This document shows positions 30,413-39,255 of a DNA stretch of 64,000 nt, in pieces (position 1 is the first letter of the stretch; every line of letters begins with the position of its first letter). Below the pieces are notes generated by a model. That model was not told the origin of the DNA and ran no database searches. It was given only the letters and a program-made list of their open reading frames with translations. The stretch is taken from contig CM074135.1 in the NCBI GenBank assembly GCA_037178625.1, forward strand, positions 1,552,001 through 1,616,000. The letters run 5' to 3'. Both the position numbers and the translations under genes were made by a program. This DNA comes from Skeletonema tropicum. Lineage: Eukaryota; Bacillariophyta; Thalassiosirophyceae; Thalassiosirales; Thalassiosiraceae.

Positions 30413-31216
30413 ATGACAATAACTACAAGATCAATTGCCCAGCACGAATCAGAATGGATCTATTCTACAATCCTAACGCGACGACTACATCTATCATCTC
30501 TCAATGATTACATCCACCAGATTCCACAAGTGCCTCTGATAGTTGAGCTGTATATCTTTCTGTGCGGATATGCCTTTAATCCAACAATGGTTCCATTTTG
30601 GAATTGTCTTGTGAATGTAGTTACAAGTGCTGGGCTTTCTGATAGTCCAGCAGCTAAATTTAGTGGAACAGCAATCAATGAGCAGTGGGGAAAGTTGTTA
30701 TTGACACTTGACCCGAACAAGAGGGGGCATTTGAACATGGTATTTTACGTTGCTACCGTCTTGGTAACGCTATTGTTTACGGAGTTAGGTAAAGCGTCTT
30801 TTGCAACTACTAGACCAAAGGTACCGACAACTGGATATGCAACAAAAATGAGTGCAGACGACGTCAAGAACACTTCAATCAAATGGAAACGACGCTTTGG
30901 TTCACTTGTAGCATCATTGAAATCAAAACATTCCTTCCCTAGTGGTGATTCAGCGCAAGCGATGAATTTATGTCTATTCTTTCTCAGATATGTTCCTACA
31001 ACTTCAAAAGTGATAAATTTTGGAAGTCATGCAATCCCATTGCGAGATATTGCACTGTTTTCAATGTTTCTTCCAGGCGTTGTGTTTGCAAGAGTGTTTT
31101 ACTTGTGTCACTGGATTGAAGATTGTATAGGTGGTGTGTCGTTGTCGTTGCTGATACATTGGCTCATTATTCCTTTTGTGCGAGATAATTTGGCAAGAAA
31201 GTTCGGCTTGATCTGA
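30413..31216 (+). CDS. PAP2-superfamily (phosphatidate phosphatase-like) membrane protein
   Basis: 267 residues, about five or six hydrophobic helices. The three PAP2 signatures are in order: K-x6-RP in KASFATTRP, the second motif as SFPSGDSAQA, and R-x5-H-x3-D in ARVFYLCHWIEDCIGG. Family members dephosphorylate lipid phosphates (phosphatidate, sphingoid or dolichyl phosphates) at ER or other membranes. The second motif has Asp where most members have the catalytic-pocket His (PSGH). Start chosen at ATG 30413; the frame is open upstream from non-ATG codons only. Confidence 0.85.
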   Translation: MTITTRSIAQHESEWIYSTILTRRLHLSSLNDYIHQIPQVPLIVELYIFLCGYAFNPTMVPFWNCLVNVVTSAGLSDSPAAKFSGTAINEQWGKLLLTLDPNKRGHLNMVFYVATVLVTLLFTELGKASFATTRPKVPTTGYATKMSADDVKNTSIKWKRRFGSLVASLKSKHSFPSGDSAQAMNLCLFFLRYVPTTSKVINFGSHAIPLRDIALFSMFLPGVVFARVFYLCHWIEDCIGGVSLSLLIHWLIIPFVRDNLARKFGLI

Positions 31217-31369
31217 CTTCATACAGTAGCAGCCAGAGAGATTGGATCCAAACACTTCAAATCTACACAAGTATTGCAAACGAAGAATTGCTAATAATAT
31301 CATGTTTAAAATACTTCTGTACAAGAGTCTCATGTATACCTGTCCTGCGAAATCAAGCAGCACTACCAT

Positions 31370-31912
31370 CTAGTCACTGGAACCACCTCCACCTCCACCT
31401 CCACCTCCTTTGGCCAAATACGCAGTCCAAGCAACAGAACACAAGTTCAGAGCAACAGTGTAGTGCTTCTTTTTCAAATACTTGAATGTAAAATACACTG
31501 CAAATGGCCAAAATCTCCAGCTGTCAACAACCGCTGGACCAGCTGCAGACAAAGCTTTCCCGACAACATTCTCTTCTCGGAATTGACCAATGCTTGCACG
31601 GATATTTGCTCTGAGTACATCTAGACATACAAACATCAGAACTAACAATGGTGGTTGTACGACGAGTTGATCGACAAGAACTGATGAGGTGTTGGAGGAT
31701 GGACCATTTGTTGCCAACCATTCGAACCAATAATGGCATATAGGTGCATTGATCAGTCCACCATGGATTGCATAGGAGAATACATCTACCCAATTGATTC
31801 TCGATGATGATTGTCGCTTATTATTACTGTTTGGTTGGTTAGTTGCATTACTTGAAGACAAGATAGATCCAAGAGCAGATCCAAATGCTGAAACTATAGC
31901 TGATGTTATCAT
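31370..31912 (-). CDS. Mpv17/PMP22-family membrane protein
   Basis: 180 residues from the first ATG. Family members are four-helix proteins of inner mitochondrial or peroxisomal membranes. Recognisable: DVFSYAIHGGLINAPICHYWF, the WRFWPFAVYFTFKY block (W..WP motif) and the final NLCSVAWTAYLA helix. A poly-Gly run precedes the stop. The frame is open upstream with homologous-looking sequence (ELLNRYNKLLDRYPLRTK), so the true start lies further out, to about 32,020 or in an earlier exon; no ATG is visible in that extension. Confidence 0.8.
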   Translation of the reverse strand: MITSAIVSAFGSALGSILSSSNATNQPNSNNKRQSSSRINWVDVFSYAIHGGLINAPICHYWFEWLATNGPSSNTSSVLVDQLVVQPPLLVLMFVCLDVLRANIRASIGQFREENVVGKALSAAGPAVVDSWRFWPFAVYFTFKYLKKKHYTVALNLCSVAWTAYLAKGGGGGGGGGSSD

Positions 31913-32443
31913 TTTTGTCCGGAGCGGATAGCGATCTAAAAGTTTATTGTATCGATTTAGCAGTTCTGATGGAGATAAGTATCGGTGGAGAAGGTTTCGG
32001 AGCGATAGGACGGTAGATGTTGGTGACCTGTGGGGTCCTTTCCATCACCCTTATCATTCTTCGAATCGATCATTGATATCAGCCATGTTGACGAACTACT
32101 ATACAATTACAGAGAGGTTGCTTAGGACGGAGCTTTCGCAAGCATATAGCAATGCGTGTAATTATGATATCAACGCCATGATGGTAGATATAGATTTGTT
32201 CTTTTTGCTTGCGAATCTTTGGCGATCGAATGCTTTGATAGCTTTTGATGCAAGGTGCAAGGTCATCTGGCCCACTGTCAGCCCACGTACACATGCGTCA
32301 TCACAACAACTCAACAAAGCACAATCAAGACGCTCCATGACGACCGTGCATGCAGACCTTCTCTACTCCTATCCATAATAACCCTGCTAACCAATTGTTT
32401 GACAGAGTCATTATCCTCGTCTGTTATATTAGTATCATCAACT
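31913..32443. other. Divergent intergenic region, partly coding for Mpv17 amino end
   Basis: 531 bp between divergent genes. The first ~100 bp next to the Mpv17 ORF are probably coding (see that entry). The remainder has no recognised feature. Confidence 0.5.
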
Positions 32444-32969
32444 ATGCAGAGACTAACACTCCTTCTCACGGCCCTTGCCGCCACATCCACTGATGCCTTC
32501 GTTGCCCCAGCCGCAACGAAGCCTTTCACAACTACTCAAACAACCTCATTATATGAAACAGCAGCAGAAAAGGCCGCTGAAATTTCAGATGAACCAGAAA
32601 TGAACCCCGACAATCCCAATCTGCCTGCACTCAAGGGTGATTACGACTGGGATGCGGAATACGCAGCTGATTCAGATTGGATAACAGAGAACGTCCCGGG
32701 AAAGATTGTTTTGGGAGATGTTGAACTTGCTGCTCAAGGTTACTGAGTTGTCCAAATTGGAAGAGAAATACCGTAAAGTAAGGCTGGAAGAGGAGTACAC
32801 GGAGGCTCGTATCATTGGATGGGTTCCAAAAGCTGAAACTTACAATGGAAGGTTTGCCATGTTCTTTTTGGCAGTGGGTTTGTTGACAGAGTATTGGACT
32901 GGAATTAGTATTCCTGGACAGATTGAGGAGATGGCTCGAGTTGGGGGATTCATTGGTCCTGACTTTTGA
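32444..32969 (+). CDS. Plastid one-helix LHC-like protein (OHP/HLIP type), frame break near 32,735
   Basis: About 174 residues when the break is bridged. The leader MQRLTLLLTALAATSTDAFVAP has the A-F-V-A-P plastid motif. An acidic spacer ends PGKIVLGDVELAAQ. The following frame gives TELSKLEEKYRKVRLEEEY and the single helix AETYNGRFAMFFLAVGLLTEYWTG, an LHC motif with N-G-R-F-A-M. Family members bind chlorophyll or carotenoid in photoprotection or photosystem assembly. The first frame stops at 32746; dropping one G of GG near 32,735 joins both parts with no loss of conserved sequence. No intron fits. Confidence 0.8.
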
Positions 32970-33197
32970 GGGTACAGTGATGAAGAAACGCGATATGATA
33001 TTAACTTGCTTGAGTGTAACTAACCTGTCAAGATCACGATTTACATGTAATGACTCATTGGGGACTGGAGATACTTACACAGACTGATTCGAAGTGAATG
33101 AAATGGTTAAGTATGTTATGAAAAATGAAAGGTGCTCTAAGCCAAGGCACAGTAAAGTTACAATCTATTGGTATCATTATCTACAAATCTATTTCCG

Positions 33198-35015
33198 TCA
33201 GCTGCTCTTCCTCTTCTTGTTGATGCGAGGGGTGGCTCCTGCTGCTGCTGCTCGCAGCATGGCCGGTGTAGAGCTATTCCTCCTCTTGGAACTCTCACGT
33301 CCACGTTTTGTCGGCGTAGGGGTGTATGCAGTACGTAAAGCAGACCCAAAAGAATCTTTCGATCGAGCGTTACTTCTTCTTGGATCGTTTGAGGAGCGGA
33401 ATATGCTAGACGAGGGGTTGCGCCTACTTGCTTGTAAAAGGGCACGACCTGCAGGTGTCAAAGATGCCGACCTATCGAAAGGATTGGCTTGATCAGATTT
33501 TGATTTAGGCGTATATTCAGCCTTTTTCTTCTGTTCACTTTTTCTACCTGCACGGTAAGACTTTGCTCTGTCCGCCAACATCTTCTCAGCATTTTGAGCC
33601 ATCGCCTCGCGACTGCTTTCATCGACCACATCAAATATTGGCTGGAAGGCTGCATCTGAATCTCCCGTATCTACTGCTAACAACGGGGAAGGCTCCCATT
33701 CAGCTGAATTGTTGTAGCCATCTGCTGAATTTCCGCCTCCAAGTACTAGAGGTGTAGAAGCGACGTTTCCCCAGGTCATTATGGGTTCTTCTTCAACGCC
33801 GGTTCCTCCTTTGCCCCTACCATCACCGCCTCCGGGTCTAATTAGTGGTGTCATGGCAACAAACGTTTCATTCTCACGAACTTTCGCTTTTTGATAGGCA
33901 GCCCGCTCTCTTGCTAATGAACGTGGAGATGCATCCAAATCAGTTGACTCAGATGCCGATGTATCTGACAAGTGAGATTTAGATCTTCGAATGTCATTAG
34001 GATTGCGATGATTATTTGGAAGCAAACGAGACTCATTTTGGTACGGAAACCTTGTCGCGGGCGGATTTATGTTGGGTTCAGTCGATTTCGGTATGTACTC
34101 CACAAGTTCGTTTATTTGTTTTGATGAGGAAGAGTATGCATATGAATCTGTGGTAATAGATTGATCTTTGGACTGCTGGAACGCAATCATACTGCTAGTT
34201 GTTGAGTGAGGGTCCCTTGTTGGCGGAGGAGGCATGAGTAGATTGTCTGACTTTGTCGCAGTTGCATTTTGCAATTTGTGTTGGGGTTCAAAAAAGAGCC
34301 CATTTTTAATGATCCCTTGTGTGCTGGTATTGCCGCTCCTACCCTCAGTTATTCTTATTCCAGAAGGTGATTCATTGAACTTGTCTGATGCCAATCCTAA
34401 GTGATCACGCAACAAAGAATCGTGATTGTCCATTTCATCATGACCAGCATCTTCACCCGCTTGTTTGAGAGCAGTTTCGATCATCAGTCGTCCAGTCTTA
34501 TTAGCAGAAGCTGAATAAACAACACTCATCTTTGCTTCCAAATCCCTCCGCTCACGTTCTTGATTCGTCTCAAATTCTGCATTATCTTCGGAAGTTACTC
34601 GTGCATGAAACCCTGTCACTGATTCATGCTTTAATGGTCGCGGTCTCTTCCTGATGTTGATTGGTTTACTTCCATAATGATTGGTCAATGCTGTCGTGCT
34701 TGCGATAGCTTCACCTTCTTCCTTCAAATTTTCTTGCCACTCTCTTTCCCTCTCCGAGTCTTCCTTGCGGAATTGCCGTCTGACGGTAACAGCTGAAGCA
34801 ATATCGCCTCGATTTCTCGCTTTCAATATTGCATCATCTCGTCTTAAGGAGTGTATAGCTGGAAAATAATCTCTCGTGACAATGTGTGTGAGTGTATCGG
34901 TGTATTCATCTTCTGTGAGGATTGATCGTGGCTGTGTCATAATATCCTGTTGGTTTCTACTTTTTGAGGTGGTTATTGCCACCAGTTTTCCACTTTCATT
35001 ATCATCCATTATCAT
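33198..35015 (-). CDS. ESS2: ESS2 / DGCR14 (Es2) splicing-associated nuclear protein
   Basis: 605 residues, intronless. ESS2 homologues associate with the spliceosomal C complex. Matches in order: the amino block ILTEDEYTDTLTHIVTRDYFP, GFHARVTSEDNAEF, MTPLIRPGGGD, MTWGNVASTPL (the signature TWG-x-x-x-TP) and the carboxyl SLTPAGRALL. A long Ser/Asn/Pro-rich spacer (about 200-400) and basic tail NKKRKSS. ATG 35015 is the first ATG in frame; 35009 is an alternative two codons on. Confidence 0.88.
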   Translation of the reverse strand: MIMDDNESGKLVAITTSKSRNQQDIMTQPRSILTEDEYTDTLTHIVTRDYFPAIHSLRRDDAILKARNRGDIASAVTVRRQFRKEDSEREREWQENLKEEGEAIASTTALTNHYGSKPINIRKRPRPLKHESVTGFHARVTSEDNAEFETNQERERRDLEAKMSVVYSASANKTGRLMIETALKQAGEDAGHDEMDNHDSLLRDHLGLASDKFNESPSGIRITEGRSGNTSTQGIIKNGLFFEPQHKLQNATATKSDNLLMPPPPTRDPHSTTSSMIAFQQSKDQSITTDSYAYSSSSKQINELVEYIPKSTEPNINPPATRFPYQNESRLLPNNHRNPNDIRRSKSHLSDTSASESTDLDASPRSLARERAAYQKAKVRENETFVAMTPLIRPGGGDGRGKGGTGVEEEPIMTWGNVASTPLVLGGGNSADGYNNSAEWEPSPLLAVDTGDSDAAFQPIFDVVDESSREAMAQNAEKMLADRAKSYRAGRKSEQKKKAEYTPKSKSDQANPFDRSASLTPAGRALLQASRRNPSSSIFRSSNDPRRSNARSKDSFGSALRTAYTPTPTKRGRESSKRRNSSTPAMLRAAAAGATPRINKKRKSS

Positions 35016-35257
35016 CTCTCTTATGCGCACTCCTTCGCCTACACACTGAGCAACGACATAACGTTAAGCACAACATATGTTTGATATTCGACAATGTTGA
35101 CATCGTAGTCGTAGATCGTAAGTAGCACTGAAATGATGCATCAACAACCAGCCCATCCCAAGCAACCTCCCAAGAGGCCTCTCGCTTGTTCACTCAGCAC
35201 TCAGCACTCAGCACTCACAAAAGACAGAGTGTCAGAAGCGGATCGGAAGTCGGAAGT
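35016..35257. other. Intergenic region with CAGCACT micro-repeat and left copy of a 43-47 bp direct repeat
   Basis: 35193-35215 carries three CTCAGCA units. 35211-35257 (47 bp, from GCACTCACAA to GTCGGAAGT) is repeated at 35626-35668 with a 4-base difference; the two copies flank the TIR element that follows. Confidence 0.8.
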
Positions 35258-35625
35258 AGAGCGTCCTTAACCTCCGAAAAATCCTATTTTTCGCTTCGAA
35301 TGACGTAACTTGTGAGTTGTGGAATTTTTTGATGACGTTTTCCGAAACAAACATGAAAAAATCTCTGAGATTTTTTCGCAAAACAGAAACTTTTGCGAAA
35401 AATATTGCGAAAAATTCTCACGTAGGAACTCATATATTTTCAATGATTCGCAAAAATATTTTCGGATAGGCTTTTTTACAAGGGGGCGACGGGGAAGCCC
35501 CCAGAATTGGGGTTCCCTGCGTGCGATGGGCGGTGGGCGGTACGGCACGAACGCTCCTCAAGTCACAAAATCGTCACAACCTTGCGAAAACTAACTTTGC
35601 GAAAAACACAAGTTAAGGACGCTCT
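35258..35625. mobile_element. MITE-like element with 14-bp terminal inverted repeats
   Basis: 368 bp. The ends AGAGCGTCCTTAAC (35258-35271) and GTTAAGGACGCTCT (35612-35625) are perfect inverted repeats. The inside is AT-rich with repeated TTTTCGC/GCGAAAA motifs and a GC-rich hairpin near 35,485-35,510. No transposase ORF. Flanked by a long direct repeat (35211-35257 and 35626-35668), far longer than an ordinary target duplication, so insertion into or beside a pre-existing tandem repeat is likely. Confidence 0.8.
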
Positions 35626-36650
35626 GCACTCACAAAAGAGTGTCAGAAGCGGATCGGAAGTCGGAAGTGGGAAGCACGGTCCGGCCAACTCTCGTGTGGA
35701 CGACGATTTGGGCACTCAAACTGTCCTCGTAGAAAAACCCAGGTACTACTAATTCCTATGGTAGAGCGCACATAGCCTCAGCTGAAAAAGTACGGACCCT
35801 AAATGGGCAACCCCCAGGACTTCTGTGCTCTCCATGCCTTTGGTGAGTGGGAAACCGTAGGGGTTGCCAGCTTTGGGCCAGTACTTCGACAATAATAGCG
35901 TACATATTTTCTAGCGATAGATATTCGGTCTCCTTTGTGTCAAAACAAAAATGTGAGCGAGACCGTTGTGACAGTACATTATTTTTTCTACGTAGGAATC
36001 AGATATCGATGCGAACCCCCAAAAAATCCAAAATGTAAGGCTGGCCGGACCGTGGAAGCAAAAAAGAAGATAGCTGATTTACTGGACAAGGGAAGGGGGG
36101 AGGACCGATTGGCCAACCCAGATAGGACAGGTTTTTTGTCCCTTTGCACGCTCCGTAGCACGCGAAGGCACGCGCCATCCTTGGAAGAGAAGTACCCCTC
36201 ACTATATATTTTGAGGTAGAGCCTGGAGGGGTACAGTACCATATGATCAGCCAAGCCTGAGCACAGATGGTGTTAGTAGGAAGAATAGGGGTACATCTTT
36301 CTGCACAGCTTGTCGCTCATTTATTTTTACCTCACCTCCTACCTCTCATGAACTGCCCCCGCCGCCGCGCCAAGTTGATGTTGTTGCTGACTCGGATCGG
36401 CCGAGATCGGCCGGCAACTTGGCGCTTTCGATGAATGGTTGCTGTTGCTAGTTGCTCTAGAGAGAGTTGCTACTACGTCGAAAGCGTTCTCAATCTAGCT
36501 ATTCCTTGGGCTTGTCGATGCAGCGCTGGTAGCCGCATTGGTCATAAAAGTAGTAGAGCAGTTATCACTTGGAGGGCGTAGTAGACACAACGCCGGGTCT
36601 ATCAAAGTAGATAGCTTTCGAAAGGGGCGACACATTACAAACGTGACATC
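35626..36650. other. Non-coding region
   Basis: Holds the right copy of the direct repeat (35626-35668) and a CGGCCGAGATCGGCCGGC palindrome near 36,397-36,414. No gene recognised; a weak basic open stretch near 36,010-36,220 has no recognisable motif. The last ~150 bp should be the promoter and 5' UTR of the iron transporter. Confidence 0.6.
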
Positions 36651-37586
36651 ATGGACAACGATGAAAGTACAGCGCTCGTCACCCCAAACGCTGCGCGCAA
36701 AGCCTACGATGGCCAAGATACGGAGGCATCCAAAAATTTTCACGATAACCGAAATATCAACACTGAGATGCACCAAACGGAGGGTGGCTTTTTGAAGCCT
36801 CTCATTTTTGGTGGCCTTGATGGTATCCTCACATCTTTTGCTATCGTTGCCGGAGCAGCGGGTGGGTCAATGCCCATTCCTGTTATTCTTGTTCTAGGGT
36901 TTTCCAATATTTTTGCAGACGCATTAGCCATGGGAGTGGGAGAATTTCTCAGTTCCAAGGCTGAGAATGAATGGATATTGAGTGAACGAAAGAGAGAGAA
37001 TTGGGAAATGGAAAATTACCCTGAAGGAGAGATCAGGGAAATGATTGAAATCTACGAAGAAAGGGGGATGAGTCATGAGGATGCTGTGATTGTGATCAAT
37101 ACAATGGCAAAATACAAAGATTTCTTCGTGGACGTGATGATGGCAGAGGAGCTTCAATTGCAAGTCCCAGAGGAAGACCACAAAGTTGAGAGTATGAAAG
37201 AGGGCGTAGCAATGTTTTGTGCATTTGCATCCTTTGGTTCTCTGCCGCTATTAGGCTACGTAATTATACCTGCGACGTTTCCTTCGTTACCCGAGGATAT
37301 GTTATTTACGGCAGCATGCGCAGTTACAGGAGTTGTCCTTTTCCTGATGGGTTCAGTGAAGAGTATTTTCAGGTGAGTGTTAGATGTTTGGGAAGTGAAT
37401 TTTCTACATTGACATTGATTTGTACTTATTTCAATTTGAATCAATCCACCGTGCCTATCTCCCCTAAACTTTAGTACTGCGAATTGGTTCGTTTGCGGCT
37501 TGGAGACATTTCTTCTTGGAGGGGCTTGCGCTACAGTGGCCTACACAATTGGTCAGTTTGTTGATGGTCTCGTATCGGAGAGTTAG
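36651..37586 (+). CDS. VIT1/CCC1-family vacuolar iron (Fe2+/Mn2+) transporter
   Basis: Two exons, 36651-37372 and 37475-37586 (102-bp GT..AG intron), 277 residues. Imports Fe2+/Mn2+ into vacuoles by proton antiport in plants and yeast. Five helices: FGGLDGILTSFAIVAGAAGG (TM1), FSNIFADALAMGVGEFLSSKAE (TM2 with metal-translocating acidic residues), the cytosolic Glu-rich metal-binding helices (EIREMIEIYEERG..; FFVDVMMAEELQL), then TM3-4, and TM5 from exon 2 (WFVCGLETFLLGGACATVAY). Exon 2 is needed for the last helix. Asp and Met positions of TM1/TM2 look intact. Could serve iron storage in a marine diatom. Confidence 0.93.
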
Positions 37587-37899
37587 ATTGTAGATTTTAG
37601 TATAAATAATTGCTACTACCATAGAATAGACCTTCATTTGCCCTAGAGTATGAGCACCTACCCAAGACTTCCACAACTAACTCATCTTATCCCACAAGCT
37701 AGCTCGATACAACACGCATAAAAGTACATCCGTCGACCAATCGCACCCAGCAGGCCCCACATGCGTTCTGGGAACATTTCGAGCCCCTCCAGGTTTAAGT
37801 TTTCCTTTCTTAACTGACACTGGTGTCTCTCTCTCTCTAGAGAGATTACTTCTCTCTAGAGGAAGTAACTAAACATATATGTACTTCATGTTGGGGTTC

Positions 37900-38460
37900 G
37901 CTACCCAGCAAAAAAAATGAGAATTCCAAATTTTCCATTTTTTCTAGGGATTTTCTAGCAAACTCACCCATAATTTTTAGCAACCAAGTCGACTACCTAC
38001 TTCACAACCTGATTAATGTCATAAAAGCCTCCTGCACACAAATAACCAGGTATTGCATGATAGTCCATGCTACTGTCTTTCGATAGAGCCCCTGGGCAAC
38101 GTCGCAGATGCTATTTTCTCCCTAAGTTGCTGATTGTCAAGAGGGTCGGTTGGTCTGGAAGGCGATTTTATTAGTGTTTTTTGCTAGTAAAAAGCAATAA
38201 AAACACCTAGAATCATTAGATGATATCTCCATCAGTACTAGATATAATTAGTTCAACCAAGGAATAATCATATTCGGATAGACTTCAGTTTGGCATTTCT
38301 AATGGCCTTTTTTGTCGAAGGTCTATCTGTAGTGCTTAGTAGGGGAGGTTCTGACATGGTTGTTTGATGCCATTTTGTAAGTAAAGGAGACATGTACTAA
38401 TTCCTACGTGATTTGATATTCCAGATTTGTTCACGATTCTCTTTTTTTTTCTGGGTAGCT
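37900..38460. repeat. Imperfect inverted-repeat pair (possible degenerate TIR element)
   Basis: Left arm 37900-37927 (GCTACCCAGCAAAAAAAATG...) and right arm about 38434-38459 (GATTCTC, T-run, CTGGGTAGC) are inverted repeats of about 23 bp with one indel; the outer 9 bp GCTACCCAG/CTGGGTAGC are perfect. The 560-bp interior is AT-rich with no ORF. No clear target duplication. Confidence 0.45.
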
Positions 38461-38545
38461 TGCACCTGGACGTCGGGGTCGCGCGCAGCCTGCTTGGATG
38501 TGTCATCTTCATTTCTTCGCCTTTCGCGCTTGCCCTTATTATTTA

Positions 38546-38877
38546 CTCCCTCTGTCCCACAAAAAATGAGCTTTTTGATTTAAAATAGTTAAAATTTGGT
38601 CAATTTTCGTCCAAAAAATTGCTATCGCACATCGTTGGAAAGCTTATTTCACGCCGGTTACGATTATATGGAGGTTGGAGGTTGTTAAGCAATTATTTGT
38701 AATGATATTGTGACAAAAGGCGTTAAAATATCCTTATATCTAACCCTATTGTGAAAATGAAGAGGCCTCTCGGACACTTGTGTAGGACCTGACGTAGGAA
38801 TAAGTACGTCAAATAGCTAGTTTTTTGTGGGACTACGATTAACTTCAAATAGCTCATTTTTTTTGGGACAGAGGGAG
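38546..38877. mobile_element. Stowaway-like (Tc1/mariner) MITE with TA target duplication
   Basis: 332 bp flanked by TA (38544-38545, 38878-38879). The ends CTCCCTCTGTCCCA and TGGGACAGAGGGAG-type are inverted; similarity runs about 32 bp (CTCCCTCTGTCCCA, A-run, ATGAGCT, TTTGA) with two or three mismatches. The interior lacks coding capacity; a partial copy of the right subterminal sequence occurs at about 38,813-38,833. TA duplication and the CTCCCTC start are the hallmarks of Stowaway MITEs mobilised by mariner-type transposases. Confidence 0.85.
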
Positions 38878-38879
38878 TA

Positions 38880-39255
38880 CCCTGGCTTCTTCTCGCCTAA
38901 GTCGGTTTCGGGAAAAAATAGAGAATCTTCTCAGCAAGTTCCAGGTGTAAACGCCCGCAACCAGCAATCTGCCCGTCAGACAGCGAAAAAATTCATGTCT
39001 CTGACAGAAGGCGATCGAAGACTGGCCGAAGTTCAGACACAAAAAAAGGAAGCAAGAACAACCAGCCGCCCACCAGCAGGCCTGCGAAGGCACAAGCTGT
39101 TCCTCCCACCCGCAAGCAGCGCATAAGCAGCAGGCACAGGCGGGACCTTCTGGCTTCTGGGTTGATGTGAAACAAACTGAATCAATTGACGTGGGACGGA
39201 TGCGCGCTATGGCTAGGTCATTCTTCAAGTACAATACCAAAGCATTCCATCAACG
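38880..39255. other. Upstream region of bZIP gene
   Basis: A plus-strand ORF here (to 39,126) starts inside the MITE and shows no recognisable motif. A short upstream ORF beginning at ATG 39200 overlaps the bZIP start in another frame and could dampen its translation. Confidence 0.45.

Noticed and set aside
38827..39126. Plus-strand ORF starting in the MITE
   Set aside because: Starts inside the TIR, has no recognisable domain and composition typical of non-coding DNA.
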